A stretch of 64,000 nucleotides of DNA from Entamoeba invadens IP1 (Eukaryota > Evosea > Mastigamoebida > Endamoebidae). Below are positions 41,355 through 52,621 of this stretch, one piece after another. The stretch spans positions 653,470 through 717,469 of the forward strand of contig NW_004191750.1 in NCBI RefSeq assembly GCF_000330505.1, read 5' to 3'. The translations under genes were made by a program, and so were the position numbers. The notes under the pieces were generated by a model. It worked only from the letters and a program-made list of their open reading frames with translations, had not been told where the DNA came from and made no database searches. Numbering within the stretch: the first letter of the stretch is position 1; every line of letters begins with the position of its first letter.

Positions 41355-43929
41355 ATGACCATAGTCAAGCGCAACGATTTGCGACTAACAGACATTCCAC
41401 GTGAGTTGACACAGAACCAAAGTATTTTTTCAAACATCGGAGAGTTGATATTTATGAACAATGAGTTTGAGGCGATTCCCGATACCGTCACAGTCTTTAA
41501 TTTTCTTAAAAAGCTTTCCTTTGCTTGTAACAAAATTGTTCAAGTCAATGAGAAACTTTTTACAATGACTCAACTTGAAACGTTGTGTTTGAACCAAAAC
41601 AGAATCAGTACTATTTCTCAATCACTTACTTCAATGAAAGGGCTTTCGAGTCTAGAAATTTGTGCGAACAAATTAAGCACTTTAACGCCGCCAACGTGTT
41701 TGTCTCGACTCGACTTGTCCGCAAACTTTTTGACTGACTTTTCGTATAGTTGTCAATCCCTGACGTATTTGGATGTCTCCCAAAACGACTTATCGAACCT
41801 CCCAAATTTGGATTGCCCTAATGTTAAACAGATCAATGCTTCATTTAATAACATCGTCCATCTCCCAGACTCAATATCCAATTTATCATCTTTAAGATAT
41901 TTGGACCTCAAAAATAATAAGCTGGAGAGTCTCCCCGACACCTTTGCGTTGTTGTCGTCCCTTACATTCTTACAAATCTCGAACAACCCGATCTCCTCAG
42001 TCCCAAGTAATTTCACAACGATGAGATTAAAGAAATTCCACGCGTCACAGACTATCAAATTCTCGTTCGACCCATTACCAACACTCCGAGAACTGTTCTA
42101 CTCGAAAGTCGAATCACAAATCCTCTTTATGGACTACTCAGCTATGTCAAATTTGGAGAACTTGGATGTGTCGTATAACCAATTCACTACACTCACTGTC
42201 ACATCTCCAAGTTTGATCACATTGAATTGTTCATACAACGTGATCCAAACACTTTCTATGTCTAAGACGTGTACCGCTCAAAAGATCTTTGCAAGACATA
42301 ACCAAATAGCGTCGATCGACTCGTCGATAGCAAACTCCCAAAAACTGGTCATCGCCGATTTTTCAAATAACAAATTAAAGAATTTGCCATTGAAACCAGA
42401 CTTGCCAAGAATTCAATATCTGAATGTGGGGTTCAATAGAATGACGATTCTCGACTACGACTTCTCGAAAATGAATACATTGACGTATTTCGACGTGTCA
42501 TTTAATAGCATCCACACAATCACAAATAACATCGGCGATTTGACTAACTTGAAGGCGCTTGTATTGGCTGGTAATCCAATTAACTCACTACCAAACGACT
42601 TGACTAATTTGGTCAATTTGACTAAACTGCACTGTTCTAATAACGGCCTTGCAGTCTTCCCAAACGTCATTTTAGCTCTTTCGAATTTGCAGAAGCTTTA
42701 TATAGCAAGTAACCATATTAGGGACTTACCAGATCTAAGTTGCTTGAAGGAATTACAGACACTCGACCTATCAAATTGTTACTTAGTCTCTGCGCAGAAC
42801 GTCAACAATTTGCCCAAATTGGAACAACTCAATTTGTCGAACAGTTTGTCTCAGTCTCTATTGTATTATAAGAACTATACTTAATAGTATTTTGAATTAT
42901 TAACAAATAGATTATTTGACTGAACCGCCCCAATTGAGTGGATGCGACAACTTAATCTATTTGGACCTTTCATTTAACGCTCTTGAACGCTCAACGAGCG
43001 ACATTGAAGTGAAAAAGTTGAATAAACTTCGGATGTTGGATCTTTCATTCAACGACATCACATCACTCCCGAATCATGGGCCCGAACTTACGATACGGAC
43101 TGATGGGTGTGGGACACAGCGAATGTATTCTTTGTTAGACAGATTCTCCAAATCACTTGAATTCAAAACCGTCCGAATCACATGTGCTGGTGCACAGATG
43201 TGTGCGGATAGAGACGAGATGCAAGACTCTTTCATTTGTATTCCCCACTTTGCAGCACCAGACCATTTCTTATTTGCCGCAGTCGATGGGCACTCGGGGT
43301 TCCAAGCGTCTTATTCCTTCACCCAAAATTTCCCAAAGATCTTATATGAGCAATTTAAAGAGAATAACCAACAAGACTCCATCGAAGACTGTCTCCTCAA
43401 ATCTTTTGATAAAATCGAAGAGGAGTTTGTTGACAACGATATCAAAGACGGTGCCGTCGTCACTGTAGTGTTTGTGACACCAAAGAAGATATACACAGCT
43501 CAATGTGGTGATTGTAGAGGGGTTTACATAACTAAGTCCGGGATTCATCAATTGGCTCCGGAGCACAAGACTTCAGACAGACATGAACAAGTACGTATTA
43601 GAAGTGAAGGTGGCTTTGTTGATCAAAGTTCTCGAGTATGTGGCTTATTAGTCGCTCGATCCGTTGGAGATATCAAGAACAAGCCCATCATCACTCATAA
43701 GCCTGACATAACAGTATGTGACAGACGAGATGACGAGCAGTATTTAGTAGTGGCTACTGATGGCGTCTGGGATGAAGTTTCAAATTCCTTATTATTGGAC
43801 ATTTTACAGAGAAACAGAAGAATTCAAAAAACAAGTGAATTGGTGTCGCTTTTAAGAGATACTGCGTATGTGTCGTGTGTGCAGACACAGATCCCTGATA
43901 ATATCGGAATTGTACTTTGCAGATTCTAA
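41355..43929 (+). CDS. LRR-PP2C phosphatase, two exons
   Basis: Exons 41355-42843 and 42911-43929; 67-bp intron GTTTGT...TAG, phase 1; 835 residues. About 20 leucine-rich repeats (for example SLRYLDLKNNKLESLPDTF) fill residues 1-560, and the splice restores a repeat (LNLSNNYLTEPP). The PP2C phosphatase domain follows, with AAVDGHSGFQA, QCGDCRG, and ATDGVWDEVSN, the metal-binding Asp motifs, and DNIGIVL near the end. The LRR-PP2C fusion is a feature of Entamoeba and of some fungal adenylate cyclases and PHLPP. It probably dephosphorylates Ser/Thr in signalling. Confidence 0.92.
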
Positions 43930-44100
43930 TTACTTTGGGTTATGTTCTATTTTATTATAATTATTAATTTATATATTATAATATTATTAATAATTTATTA
44001 TTATTATAGTTATTGTTATAGTAATTAGTAAGAGTTAAGGTGGAAATGAAGTTGAAACGGTAAATAAGAAAATGGCACAGTATTTACGAAAGTCGTTGGA

Positions 44101-45150
44101 TCAGCAACAGCCCTGATCTTGTTTATCTTCCAATTGGTGGTGCTCAAGATAGTTCGCCTCGTTCTTTTCTCGTGGTTTCATATTTTTGAGTAAATCTTCA
44201 AATACAACTTTGATATCTACAAATAAATAACAATGTAACTATACATTATAGTACATTAATACTCAAACTAAACAAGTATAACAAATAAACTAAAAGTATA
44301 AATACAAAGTGATAAAACCATTAATTATTTGTAAAACAATTATAAGATATAGTAAAAGCAAACTGTCTCCTGTTTTTGCAGACACTTCATAGAATATGTC
44401 GATCTTAAGTTCTTCTGCAAGTGCTTTTGCCTCGTCATACTGGATGACCCTGAAATTGGAGGCGTCGGATTTATTTCCGATGAGTGCAACTGCAACATCA
44501 GGAACCGCTTCTTTCAAGTCTTTATACCAACTCCTGACATGGAGAAAACTGTTCTTTGATGTCAGGTCGAAAACTATTACTCCGCCACTCGACCCCCGGT
44601 AATACATGTTCACCATGGATCGATACTTTTCCTGTCCCGCCTAAAAACGTTAATTAAAAACAAACATAATGCTGTTGTTAATTTTTGAATGTAAAACACA
44701 TGATTTTGTACTATTTTGGTGATATAACAAAATTGGTGAATTGAATAATATTCCAATTTATTGTATCAAAATGAATACTACAGTTTATCATTAAGAATAG
44801 TATATTAATTAGACTAGTCAAATATGAATAAAAGAACTAAAACAAATAGAAAATGTCCTGACAAACAGTGTCCTAGATGTCAATAAGGATTTCATCGAGT
44901 TAGATGTTAAAGACAAACCCAAATGGAAACGTCAACTTTTTTGTTTGTGACATTGTTGGTAAGAGTGGTAGTAACAAATGACGCTGCAATTGTTGCTTTT
45001 TCTTCTTCAGTGAATTTGTCCTTGACCAATCTATTCACAACACAAGTTTTGCCGACACCTTTTTGTGAATATGAAAAGAGTTGTTTAAATTTGGAGAAAC
45101 AAACTCATGTCACCAACTAAACAAATCTTGAGGGTAGATGAGAGTTGCAT
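44101..45150 (-). CDS. Rab GTPase, five exons including a 6-nt microexon
   Basis: Exons 45150-45105, 45058-44919, 44872-44867, 44640-44364 and 44216-44101; introns 46, 46, 226 and 147 bp, starting GTTTGT (x3) or GTTTGC and ending AAG or TAG. The 585-nt CDS gives 194 residues. Exons 1 and 2 join to form the P-loop GDMSVGKT (residues 13-20). Exon 3, GACACT, supplies Asp-Thr of WDTAGQE (62-68), between TGG of exon 2 and GCGGGACAG of exon 4. NKSD (120-123) and SAK (151-153) follow, and the end is Gly-Cys-Cys for geranylgeranylation. ATIAASF and the switch resemble the Rab5/21/22 branch. It should control membrane traffic. Confidence 0.9.
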
Positions 45151-45689
45151 CAATTCCTTTGTTATTTACAGTTCCAAAGACAAATCCAAGTAAAAAATGG
45201 GGTTCTAAGTCATTTGGTGGTGTTGGTTTTATCGCAAATTTTCGGGAAAATCAAGTGATTAATTTCTGTTTTGTTTTTGAATACTTAAAAAAATGTTCTA
45301 TTGGAAATCATCTTTCTCTAATTAGTTTCAACTATATTTTATTATAATAATTACTACAGTTATTATTAAATTTTTATGGTTGAAACAATTATAATATAAG
45401 TAATAATAAAGAAACAATAAAAATAAAAAATAATCTCAACGTTGGAAGAATAGTAAATTTACTATTACTACTAATATCTAAAAAAATGACAATGACCTGA
45501 AACGGCATATAAAAGGGAAGGGTTATCTTGATAATAAGTATTCCAGCCCTGCAGCAGAGAACTTATGTTTAATGCCATTATCGGTTGGTAGACGTTGGGT
45601 TTTCAAGCAAACCTCTCATGTTCGTACATTTGAGGCGTTCACAAAATCCGAAATATCTTTTTTATAACACATATTAATAAATAATAAAA
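45151..45689. other. Intergenic region with a short orphan coding-like segment
   Basis: Mostly AT-rich. 45469-45667 (plus strand) is an uninterrupted 60-plus-codon frame listed separately. 45160-45270 also has above-average GC and may be a remnant. Confidence 0.4.
45469..45667 (+). pseudogene. Possible orphan exon or gene remnant
   Basis: An open plus-strand frame without an initial ATG that reads with amino-acid composition like coding DNA (for example PLSVGRRWVFKQTSHVRTF) and ends in TAA. Its GC content is well above the flanks. I do not recognise the family, and no splice donor connects it to a nearby frame. It could be a decayed gene fragment or an exon of a gene I cannot see. Confidence 0.3.
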
Positions 45690-46496
45690 TTACGAGAATA
45701 GTGTATGATTTGGTCTGAGTTCGTTCATGTTGACTATCTCAATATTTGAACAATACTGAATTTTCAAAGAGGTGATTGTGGTGGGAACACGGATTTTTCC
45801 TACTTTACAGTCAAAAAGGTCGAGTGAAACTAAGTTACAATTCTCAATAGACTCAAGACGAGTGAAAGGACAATCTACTGCTTCTAATTGAGTTAATGAG
45901 TGAGGGAGATTGATTTGGGGCGACGAAACGTTCTGGAGAAATAGAGTTTTGAGATTGGAAAATTCGGGGAATGTCGCTAAAGGACAGTCAAAGAGAGAAA
46001 GTGATTCCATTGTTGACGAATTTTGAAGGAAAGTCAGTTTTGTGCATTCGAACAAATACAATTTTGTTAAACTGGAAATGTCAAGTGAAGATAATCTGAA
46101 GCACTCGCCAATTTCAAGTTCTTTGAGAGAACTGGGGAGGTCCAATTGGTTGAGCCCAGCCTTCGAAATAGTAAAGTGTGTCAATTTTGAGTCAACTCCA
46201 AAGTCTATTTCGTTCAACCCACTCAGGTTCTCAATCTCGAGATTTTTGAGTGTTGGTGGTAGAACGAGATGTGTGATAAGCAAATCCGAAACAGAAAGGG
46301 TGGTAAGATTTTGTGAAACGCCGAGCATGTCGCAATTACAGCCGAGAAGGTATAACTCTTCGATGAATTCAATACCAACAAATATTGGGTTACATTCACA
46401 GACCGTGATTCGTTTAATCTTGTTTTGCACTTTAACTTCTTTTCCTTCCCATTCTTCTCCTTCAAAACTCATCGACTCACTGTTCTTGCTATACAT
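45690..46496 (-). CDS. Leucine-rich repeat protein
   Basis: 268 residues with irregular leucine-rich repeats of about 20-22 residues (LTKLYLFECTKL, LESLSLFDCPL-like, LVSLDLFDCKV), many having Cys at the Asn position of the LRR consensus. No signal peptide, catalytic domain or membrane segment. Entamoeba has large families of BspA-like and other LRR proteins, usually with protein-binding roles. The ATG at 46496 is the first of the frame; a second in-frame ATG lies at 46472. No intron. Confidence 0.75.
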   Translation of the reverse strand: MYSKNSESMSFEGEEWEGKEVKVQNKIKRITVCECNPIFVGIEFIEELYLLGCNCDMLGVSQNLTTLSVSDLLITHLVLPPTLKNLEIENLSGLNEIDFGVDSKLTHFTISKAGLNQLDLPSSLKELEIGECFRLSSLDISSLTKLYLFECTKLTFLQNSSTMESLSLFDCPLATFPEFSNLKTLFLQNVSSPQINLPHSLTQLEAVDCPFTRLESIENCNLVSLDLFDCKVGKIRVPTTITSLKIQYCSNIEIVNMNELRPNHTLFS

Positions 46497-46965
46497 TGTG
46501 TTGTCTTTTCAGTTCGTGTTTGCTATTTTGTGTTGTCCAATTTTGTTTCTTTTTTCAATTTCCATATTCTGTACATGGCAAACTCTGGTATTATATAAAA
46601 TAATTAAATCAACTATATTATTTAATACATTTTCCTTTTTTATCGAAAGAAAATTATGTTATTTCCTTTTAATTTATTTATAACTCTTTTTATCGTATTT
46701 TATAGTTATTAAATACTCTTACTCATTTAATATAATAATTAATATAATTATAAAGTTTCTACTTATATTGGATTAATAACTTTATAGTAAAATGATAAGC
46801 CATTTACAATAAATGAACAAAATATTTAATCTGTATAATTATAATTAAATGTTATAATTATTTATTTGTTATATAAAGAGAGTGTTAAAACTTTCCAAAA
46901 AAATTTCAACGACTAAATGTGTACAATGAAATGACTTACACGCAAACATGCGAATAGTTGTGGAT
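46497..46965. other. AT-rich intergenic spacer
   Basis: 469 bp with T-rich tracts close to the LRR gene and A/T-only DNA beyond. No coding pattern beyond shadows. Confidence 0.4.
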
Positions 46966-47547
46966 TTACAAAGGGATAATAGAGAGTTCGCCTATGACGA
47001 AATACCTTTCGTTTTTCATTCCGAGTGAGTTCATGATATAATTATATACAGCACTTCCAATTGTTTTCACAGTTTTAGTGTCTGCAACAAGCAACGAGTT
47101 GTAGTAAATTGCAATGTCGCCATGAATGCCATCTCTATCTTCATTTTTTGCTTCTATGATCCAATTATCACCAAGCAAATCTTCAAAGAAATGAGTCGAC
47201 TCGATGTGCTTCAAATCTTGCATCCGTCGTTGTGCTGTTGTTCGTGAAACTCCTTTTTTAACTTCTTGTGTGATGTACTCACTGGACCGTACCTTCAAAA
47301 ATTTCTGAAACTGGAAATTGAATTCATCTCCATTCTCGAAAACCTCAATAATCTCTTTAATCTTGATGAATTGTTTGGTATCTTTTGTCTTCTTTTGTGG
47401 TTGTGTAACAGTAAGACCGTATCGTTGAGATAATAATGACAATAGAAAACATTCAAGGTCGGTTTGCAGCTTAATTGCATTCTCGTGAGACTGCTTTATG
47501 CTCTTGTCCATCCGTTTGTATGCCCGCTTTTTAACTTCTAGGGTCAT
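46966..47547 (-). CDS. Unknown protein with a helix-turn-helix-like segment
   Basis: 193 residues, basic. Residues 1-50 are helical with many Lys. A segment near residue 100 (VSRTTAQRRMQDLKHIE) resembles a helix-turn-helix recognition region. The C-terminal part (DNWIIEAKNEDRDGIHGDIAIYYN...VADTKTVKTIG) is alpha/beta, with spaced acidic and Lys residues (EAK, DTK) that loosely recall nuclease-type folds. I do not recognise the family, and the nuclease hint is weak. Codon use resembles true genes. Confidence 0.55.
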   Translation of the reverse strand: MTLEVKKRAYKRMDKSIKQSHENAIKLQTDLECFLLSLLSQRYGLTVTQPQKKTKDTKQFIKIKEIIEVFENGDEFNFQFQKFLKVRSSEYITQEVKKGVSRTTAQRRMQDLKHIESTHFFEDLLGDNWIIEAKNEDRDGIHGDIAIYYNSLLVADTKTVKTIGSAVYNYIMNSLGMKNERYFVIGELSIIPL

Positions 47548-48993
47548 TACCTCAAATTTTGTAGATTTTCCTTTTTAGTTCTTTCTGTTGTCTCCTTTTC
47601 CCTGAAGTGGTGGAGCAATATTACATTTTAAAGCAAGTTGGACCAAGTCGGAAATACGTCATTCGTATGCAACTAAACAATTTTTTTGTTGAGTTTATAA
47701 CTTTGCTTACTAAATTAATCGGATATCGTGATGTTTCCTGTGTTTTATTCCTCGAATATAAATTGGTTTCGAAGAAACTTTGGACAATCATTTTCAAAAG
47801 AAAAGAACAACAACTTCTATTTAAAGAACTTCAAAAACTATTTTTCTTGGTTTTCCATCTTTTTTTATTACCACCACTAGCTTTTTTGTTTTGAAGAAAC
47901 CACGTTTATTAATTAATAATATAATTTATAACTTGTGTACTATTTAGTTTAATTTGCACTTCTACTAAAAATTGATATCCTCCCACATTTGCATTTAATA
48001 CTAATAATTATATCAAATTGTATTATAAAAATAATATCAAAAGATGAAATGGTGTATTATTTTAAGAAATAATTTACTTTTATTTTAAACAGTGGTACTG
48101 AAAACGATTTTTGATAATCAAGATATACAAACTATAATATTATGGTTTATTTTTTATTAATTTATAGCTCCTTGATTTATTTATTAAAAAAAATAGTGGG
48201 CAAAACATTTGAAAGAGTCAATTCAAACCAGTATATTTATACACTAATAATAAAACTATTATATATATTTAGTTAAACCAATTGAATGGTCTAATTATAT
48301 CAAAAAAATCAATAATGTAAAAAATAACAACAAAAATAAAATGTTTTAAAGTGCGATTTGTATCGAAAAAAAGTAAATTAAAGAACAAAACATAATATTT
48401 ATTAAAAAAAAATTCTAGTTTAATAAATATGGTAACAAAAACCTTTTATAACTGAATTAAAACGAATTGCATCTTTTGTCTCTCCTGTATTAAAAATGGA
48501 ATCACTCATTAACGAAAAAAATATTTGTTATTTTTTGTTACATTGTAAAAATTAATAAAACAACTGTTGGTAAAAAAATCAAATTTATAGTTTGGTGTTC
48601 TTGAAAAAATAAATAATAACATTTTTTACAAAAAGTTTTAGAATATCTGAGAGCTCTTGTGTTGTTTGTTTTTTCTTTGCAAATATTTTGTACCAACAAT
48701 GACGTTGTTGACCTTTTTGTTGTTAATTTTTTTTGTCTGTTTTAAATATGTATTACGAACATTTTATTAGTAAAAATAAATACATTCTACGTTATTTTAA
48801 TGATACATCTTCCACCAAAACCAAAGACCATCATATTGTTTACACACCATGTTTTTATGTCAAGTCTATTTGCCAAAATTGATGAAAATTACGTTAACAT
48901 TAATTCCTACATTGATTATTTATTATTTGTTCTCTTCATGTAGTATGCGATACTTATTTAACAATATAAACATCGAAAGAATAATAAACGAAT
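47548..48993. other. 1.4-kb AT-rich gene-poor region
   Basis: A 95-codon plus-strand frame at 47607-47894 is hydrophobic and without homology, so I do not call it. The rest is A/T-rich with stops in all frames. It lies beyond the 3' end of the beta-amylase gene and upstream of the unknown gene. Confidence 0.45.
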
Positions 48994-50289
48994 TTATTTC
49001 ATGTTGTTAACGAAACTTTTGAACTGGCTCCAAGCAGTCCCGTCATCAAGCAAAGCTCTAGTAAGTCTCAGATAAGTGAAAGCAGTGAGTCCATACTTTT
49101 TAGCTTGAGAAACAATTTGGTTGAACCCTGAAGTATTGCATCCACCATATCCACACAATTCAAGGGCATTCTCTCCACATTTAACAGCACCAGCGCTACC
49201 AGCAGCAGTGTATGCTTGATTTACAAGATTAGCTGGAGTACTTCCGCAGTTTGAATCTGTGCCAGTCATTTCAAGGCATGTGAAATCAAATCGAGCGCCA
49301 TACTTCTTGAAAGCTTTTGCAATGTTTGAATAAGCGTCTTGACTATTAGTGTTATAATACCCTGCTGTGAGCTCCGCAGCGTGGCTATTATCGTTGTACC
49401 ACCAATGGATACCAGCAACTTTACCTGCAATTGCCAAAGACCCAAAGACACTCTTAGCGGACGAAAGAATGTTCTCGGCGTGTTTAATTAATTGTTGATG
49501 ATACCAATTCAAGAAGAATTTTCCATACTCCGATTTGTAGTTATCACTTCCACTCCCGAAGAACCCAGTCGATGATGGGGGCTTCGAGTTATAGGTACCT
49601 GCGTTTGATGGAGATGCTTTACCCCATTCACTATGACCAGCAGCTGTTGCAGCTGATTGCAATTGAGACAACGAGTTCGAGTCAGAGCATTGGAACTCAC
49701 CAACACCACAATAAGTCCATCTTGAAAGTGGATAAGCTGGGTATCTAGTCTCACCACATGGGCCCATACCTACCTGAACCTCATTAATTGTTCCATCTGA
49801 AATGTAACTCGCGAACTTGGTCTTAAAAGCAGACATGAAGTCTTTATAAATTTGTAAAGGAGTTCTTCCTCCAAAAACAGCCAAGGAGTCGGCGCCAAAG
49901 GAAATGTATTCGTCGTTTGTATTTCCTTGTGGATCCTTGAACGCAGCACTGCTAGAAGAACGAGCCCATGATGGAATTGGAATGTTGCATGTATCCCCTA
50001 CATTACCGCCACACTTGTGGAATGACATCACTACTTGTAACTTCAAACCGGCGTCCTTGGCGAGTTTGGCCATGTCCGTATACCCAGCCCAGTTGTACGA
50101 CTTCGCTGAGGTCTCTACTAAGCCCCACCATACATCAGTCATCACACCAGCTACTCCTCCACTTTTTAACTTGGTGAAATCATTTTTTAATTGTGCACTG
50201 TTGGTAAGTCCACTGGAACCTACTACATCAAGCGGAAGCATCACATTCACTTCCACTGACAAAGCAACAGTCAGAAGCAACAAGAGCAT
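48994..50289 (-). CDS. Secreted beta-amylase
   Basis: 431 residues, glycoside hydrolase family 14. A signal peptide (LLLLLTVALS) is followed directly by the family start VNVMLPLDVVGSSG. Catalytic Glu180 lies in GPCGETRYP and Glu373 in GENALELC, matching the two acidic residues of plant enzymes (soybean Glu186 and Glu380). HKCGGNVGD and AGIHWWY are also family blocks. The enzyme releases maltose from alpha-1,4-glucans; in Entamoeba beta-amylases have been linked to degradation of host or stored glycans. No starch-binding domain. Among the highest GC of the window. Confidence 0.95.
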   Translation of the reverse strand: MLLLLLTVALSVEVNVMLPLDVVGSSGLTNSAQLKNDFTKLKSGGVAGVMTDVWWGLVETSAKSYNWAGYTDMAKLAKDAGLKLQVVMSFHKCGGNVGDTCNIPIPSWARSSSSAAFKDPQGNTNDEYISFGADSLAVFGGRTPLQIYKDFMSAFKTKFASYISDGTINEVQVGMGPCGETRYPAYPLSRWTYCGVGEFQCSDSNSLSQLQSAATAAGHSEWGKASPSNAGTYNSKPPSSTGFFGSGSDNYKSEYGKFFLNWYHQQLIKHAENILSSAKSVFGSLAIAGKVAGIHWWYNDNSHAAELTAGYYNTNSQDAYSNIAKAFKKYGARFDFTCLEMTGTDSNCGSTPANLVNQAYTAAGSAGAVKCGENALELCGYGGCNTSGFNQIVSQAKKYGLTAFTYLRLTRALLDDGTAWSQFKSFVNNMK

Positions 50290-52205
50290 TGTGAATTTCG
50301 AGAGAAAAAAGTCTTTTTATAGTCGTCAGAATCAAAAGTACTTTTGGGATCTTTTTCTTTTCTTTCGTGTGTGCGTAAATTAAATAACTCTTGTTTGACT
50401 AGTTTATGGATTTATTATAGTTTCTTATTTTAAACGAGTCTTTAGAATTTAAAATTGTTATTCTGTTTCCTTCTTTCACACTATTTTAATTTTTTTGTTT
50501 TTTTTTGGGTTTTAATGGTATTTTTACGGTTATTTCTAGTTGAATTGTGGGAATTTCTCAAACAAATTTTTCATAAAAAAAACAATCAAAAAAATAGCCA
50601 TTAGTTTGCGTAAAATAAAAAATGATTTTATTATTCAAAAATAATTAACATTTAGGAATAATTCCCGATTCATTGGAACATAAAATATTAAGTTCAGCAG
50701 ACAAAATATAATTTGAAGATCTTTGTCAGTGAGAAAAATCAAGACTTATCAAACTTTCTTATGGTTTTTACATAACTTTTCCATGTAAATTACTAATAAT
50801 ATTTTAGATATAATTAATTATTAAAAATCGGGTTGATTATTAAAGAAAATTCAAAAAATTGTTCTTCAAAAAAAACACCAATCATTACTTGATAATAACA
50901 TGTTTTTTTTTATTAATAATTGAGTCAAATTAATAAAAATAATAACTTATTAATTAATTATGTAATTTTTAAATTAAAATAATATATAAATTATTAATTT
51001 AAATAAATAAAATTAAAGTATAATCCGGGTTTAATTCCAGTCCGGGTTTAATTAAATAATCGGGTTTAATTCATTAGAAAATAATTAAACCCGAAGTAAG
51101 AAAAAATAATAATAACAACACTTTTGAGTTATATTATCATAGTCTTGTTTTTTGATTTAAATTTACGTGAAATAATTGGGTTTCACCTAAATTAATCAGA
51201 ATATTTGTTTTTGAATAAAAATGCATTATTTTTGTTTCTTGAACTATTTTTCGGTACTATTACATTATAAATTACTTATTATAAAATAATGAATAAATAA
51301 AAAAGAACATAATGAACTCGAGTTTTTATTCGTTTTTATTTATTTAAACAGACTTGTTTCACCACCACCTTAACAAAGTATTTGCCGCGAGTATTTTTTA
51401 AAGGAAGTCCATCTTTAAGTCACTGTTTGTGCGTCCCCATGTTACCACTTTCCTCCTCCGTACTGTTTAAACGCTGATGTGGTTCCCCAACGCTTGCGGG
51501 GGGATCCGCGCCAAGAATAACATTGAAAGTGTGTGGAATGGTGCACAAACAGACCGCCTGTGCCTTCTTTTTGATAATCGTCGCACTCGGTTTCCACTGT
51601 TTCGAGGTGACACATTTTTAATTCGGGAACCAGACCAAATATTATCTTAAGCTCCCATTTACTATAATTTTAATTAAAATATTATATTAAATTGTTTAAA
51701 AAAACTTTATTTTTAGAGACGATGAAAAAGCCTTTACCATCATCATTTGTTTTTGATTGAAACAAATAATTATTAAATAATTATAACTATAAAACTACCG
51801 AAAGTTAATTCCATCAATTATTTTTGATTTAAAAATCTTTTAAAATAATTTTCTTGAAAAAAGTGGAATTAAACCCGATAGTTCCAAAATATTTTAAGTG
51901 AATTAAACCCGGATTATACTGTATTTAAATAATATAAATTTTACTCCTAATTTTTAATATATATTAGTATATAATTAGAATATAGAAACACACACCAAGT
52001 AATAACATTTTTAATACCAAAATTTTTTCTATATTATTTCGAAACTACTTATTTATATAGTGAGACACTGTCGATGTTAATTATTGAACACTTTAATCAA
52101 CACTGTTTATCACTTCATTACATTATTATTAACTTATTAAAAGTTAACTAATTAAACTATTACAATCTATTAAGATCAACTACCAGAACAAAAAAATCAA
52201 ACCCC
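50290..52205. other. 1.9-kb intergenic region containing an inverted-repeat element
   Basis: AT-rich on both sides of the 906-bp inverted-repeat element at 51016-51921, which carries a GC-richer core. Otherwise nothing recognisable. Confidence 0.5.
51016..51921. mobile_element. 906-bp inverted-repeat element with a GC-richer core
   Basis: The left end AGTATAATCCGGGTTTAATTC (from 51017) is the inverse of the right end (to 51920); next to each lies TA (51014-51015 and 51922-51923). Extra copies of CGGGTTTAATT occur inside both ends. The core at about 51360-51640 is far richer in GC than its surroundings. On the minus strand this core is open for some 60 codons in more than one frame but is broken by stops; I cannot identify it. 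It looks like a Tc1/mariner-type non-autonomous element or a decayed autonomous one. Confidence 0.65.
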
Positions 52206-52571
52206 ATGTTAGTGCTGATAACACTTCTTCAACTGATATTTGCCGATGCAGACCCATTTCGACAAATCACTCCAGACGATTACGTTTCATTTACAAAAGA
52301 CAAAACCGTCTCACATCTAGTCTTTTATTGGTCACCGGGGTGTCACTGGTGCAAAGTTCTTCGCAACGACTTAGTCACCCTTTCAAAGGAAGTGCCATCT
52401 GTTGATATAGTCGAACTCAATTGCTATTTATACAAAACTTTCTGTAGTACACAACGCGCCTCGAACATCCCCAAACTGTATTTAGTTCAAGGGCCGTATA
52501 GTTATCAGTGTTATGACAGAGATATTCCTTTAATGAAAGAATTTCTTCTTTCCCATCTGAAACGGAAGTGA
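52206..52571 (+). CDS. Secreted thioredoxin-fold protein (CHWC)
   Basis: 121 residues. A signal peptide (LVLITLLQLIFAD) is followed by a thioredoxin fold with FYWSPGCHWCKVLRNDL; the CxxC motif is CHWC, typical of PDI-family oxidoreductases, not of cytosolic thioredoxin. The cis-Pro position is in NIPKLYLV. The C-terminus is LSHLKRK, without KDEL, so it may be secreted or held by another partner. A single-domain PDI-like oxidoreductase for secreted disulphides is the likely role. No intron. Confidence 0.8.
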   Translation: MLVLITLLQLIFADADPFRQITPDDYVSFTKDKTVSHLVFYWSPGCHWCKVLRNDLVTLSKEVPSVDIVELNCYLYKTFCSTQRASNIPKLYLVQGPYSYQCYDRDIPLMKEFLLSHLKRK

Positions 52572-52621
52572 ATATTTAGCTTTGATTATTGTTCTCTTCA
52601 ATAATGAAATCCACCCAACAC

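Noticed and set aside
41243..41533. 96-codon minus-strand frame at the start of the LRR-PP2C gene
   Set aside because: Antisense shadow of the LRR coding region.
46042..46683. 213-codon plus-strand frame
   Set aside because: Antisense shadow of the LRR protein; second half is T-rich spacer.
47607..47894. 95-codon hydrophobic plus-strand frame
   Set aside because: T-rich codons, no domain, and no coding bias; probably chance in AT-rich DNA.
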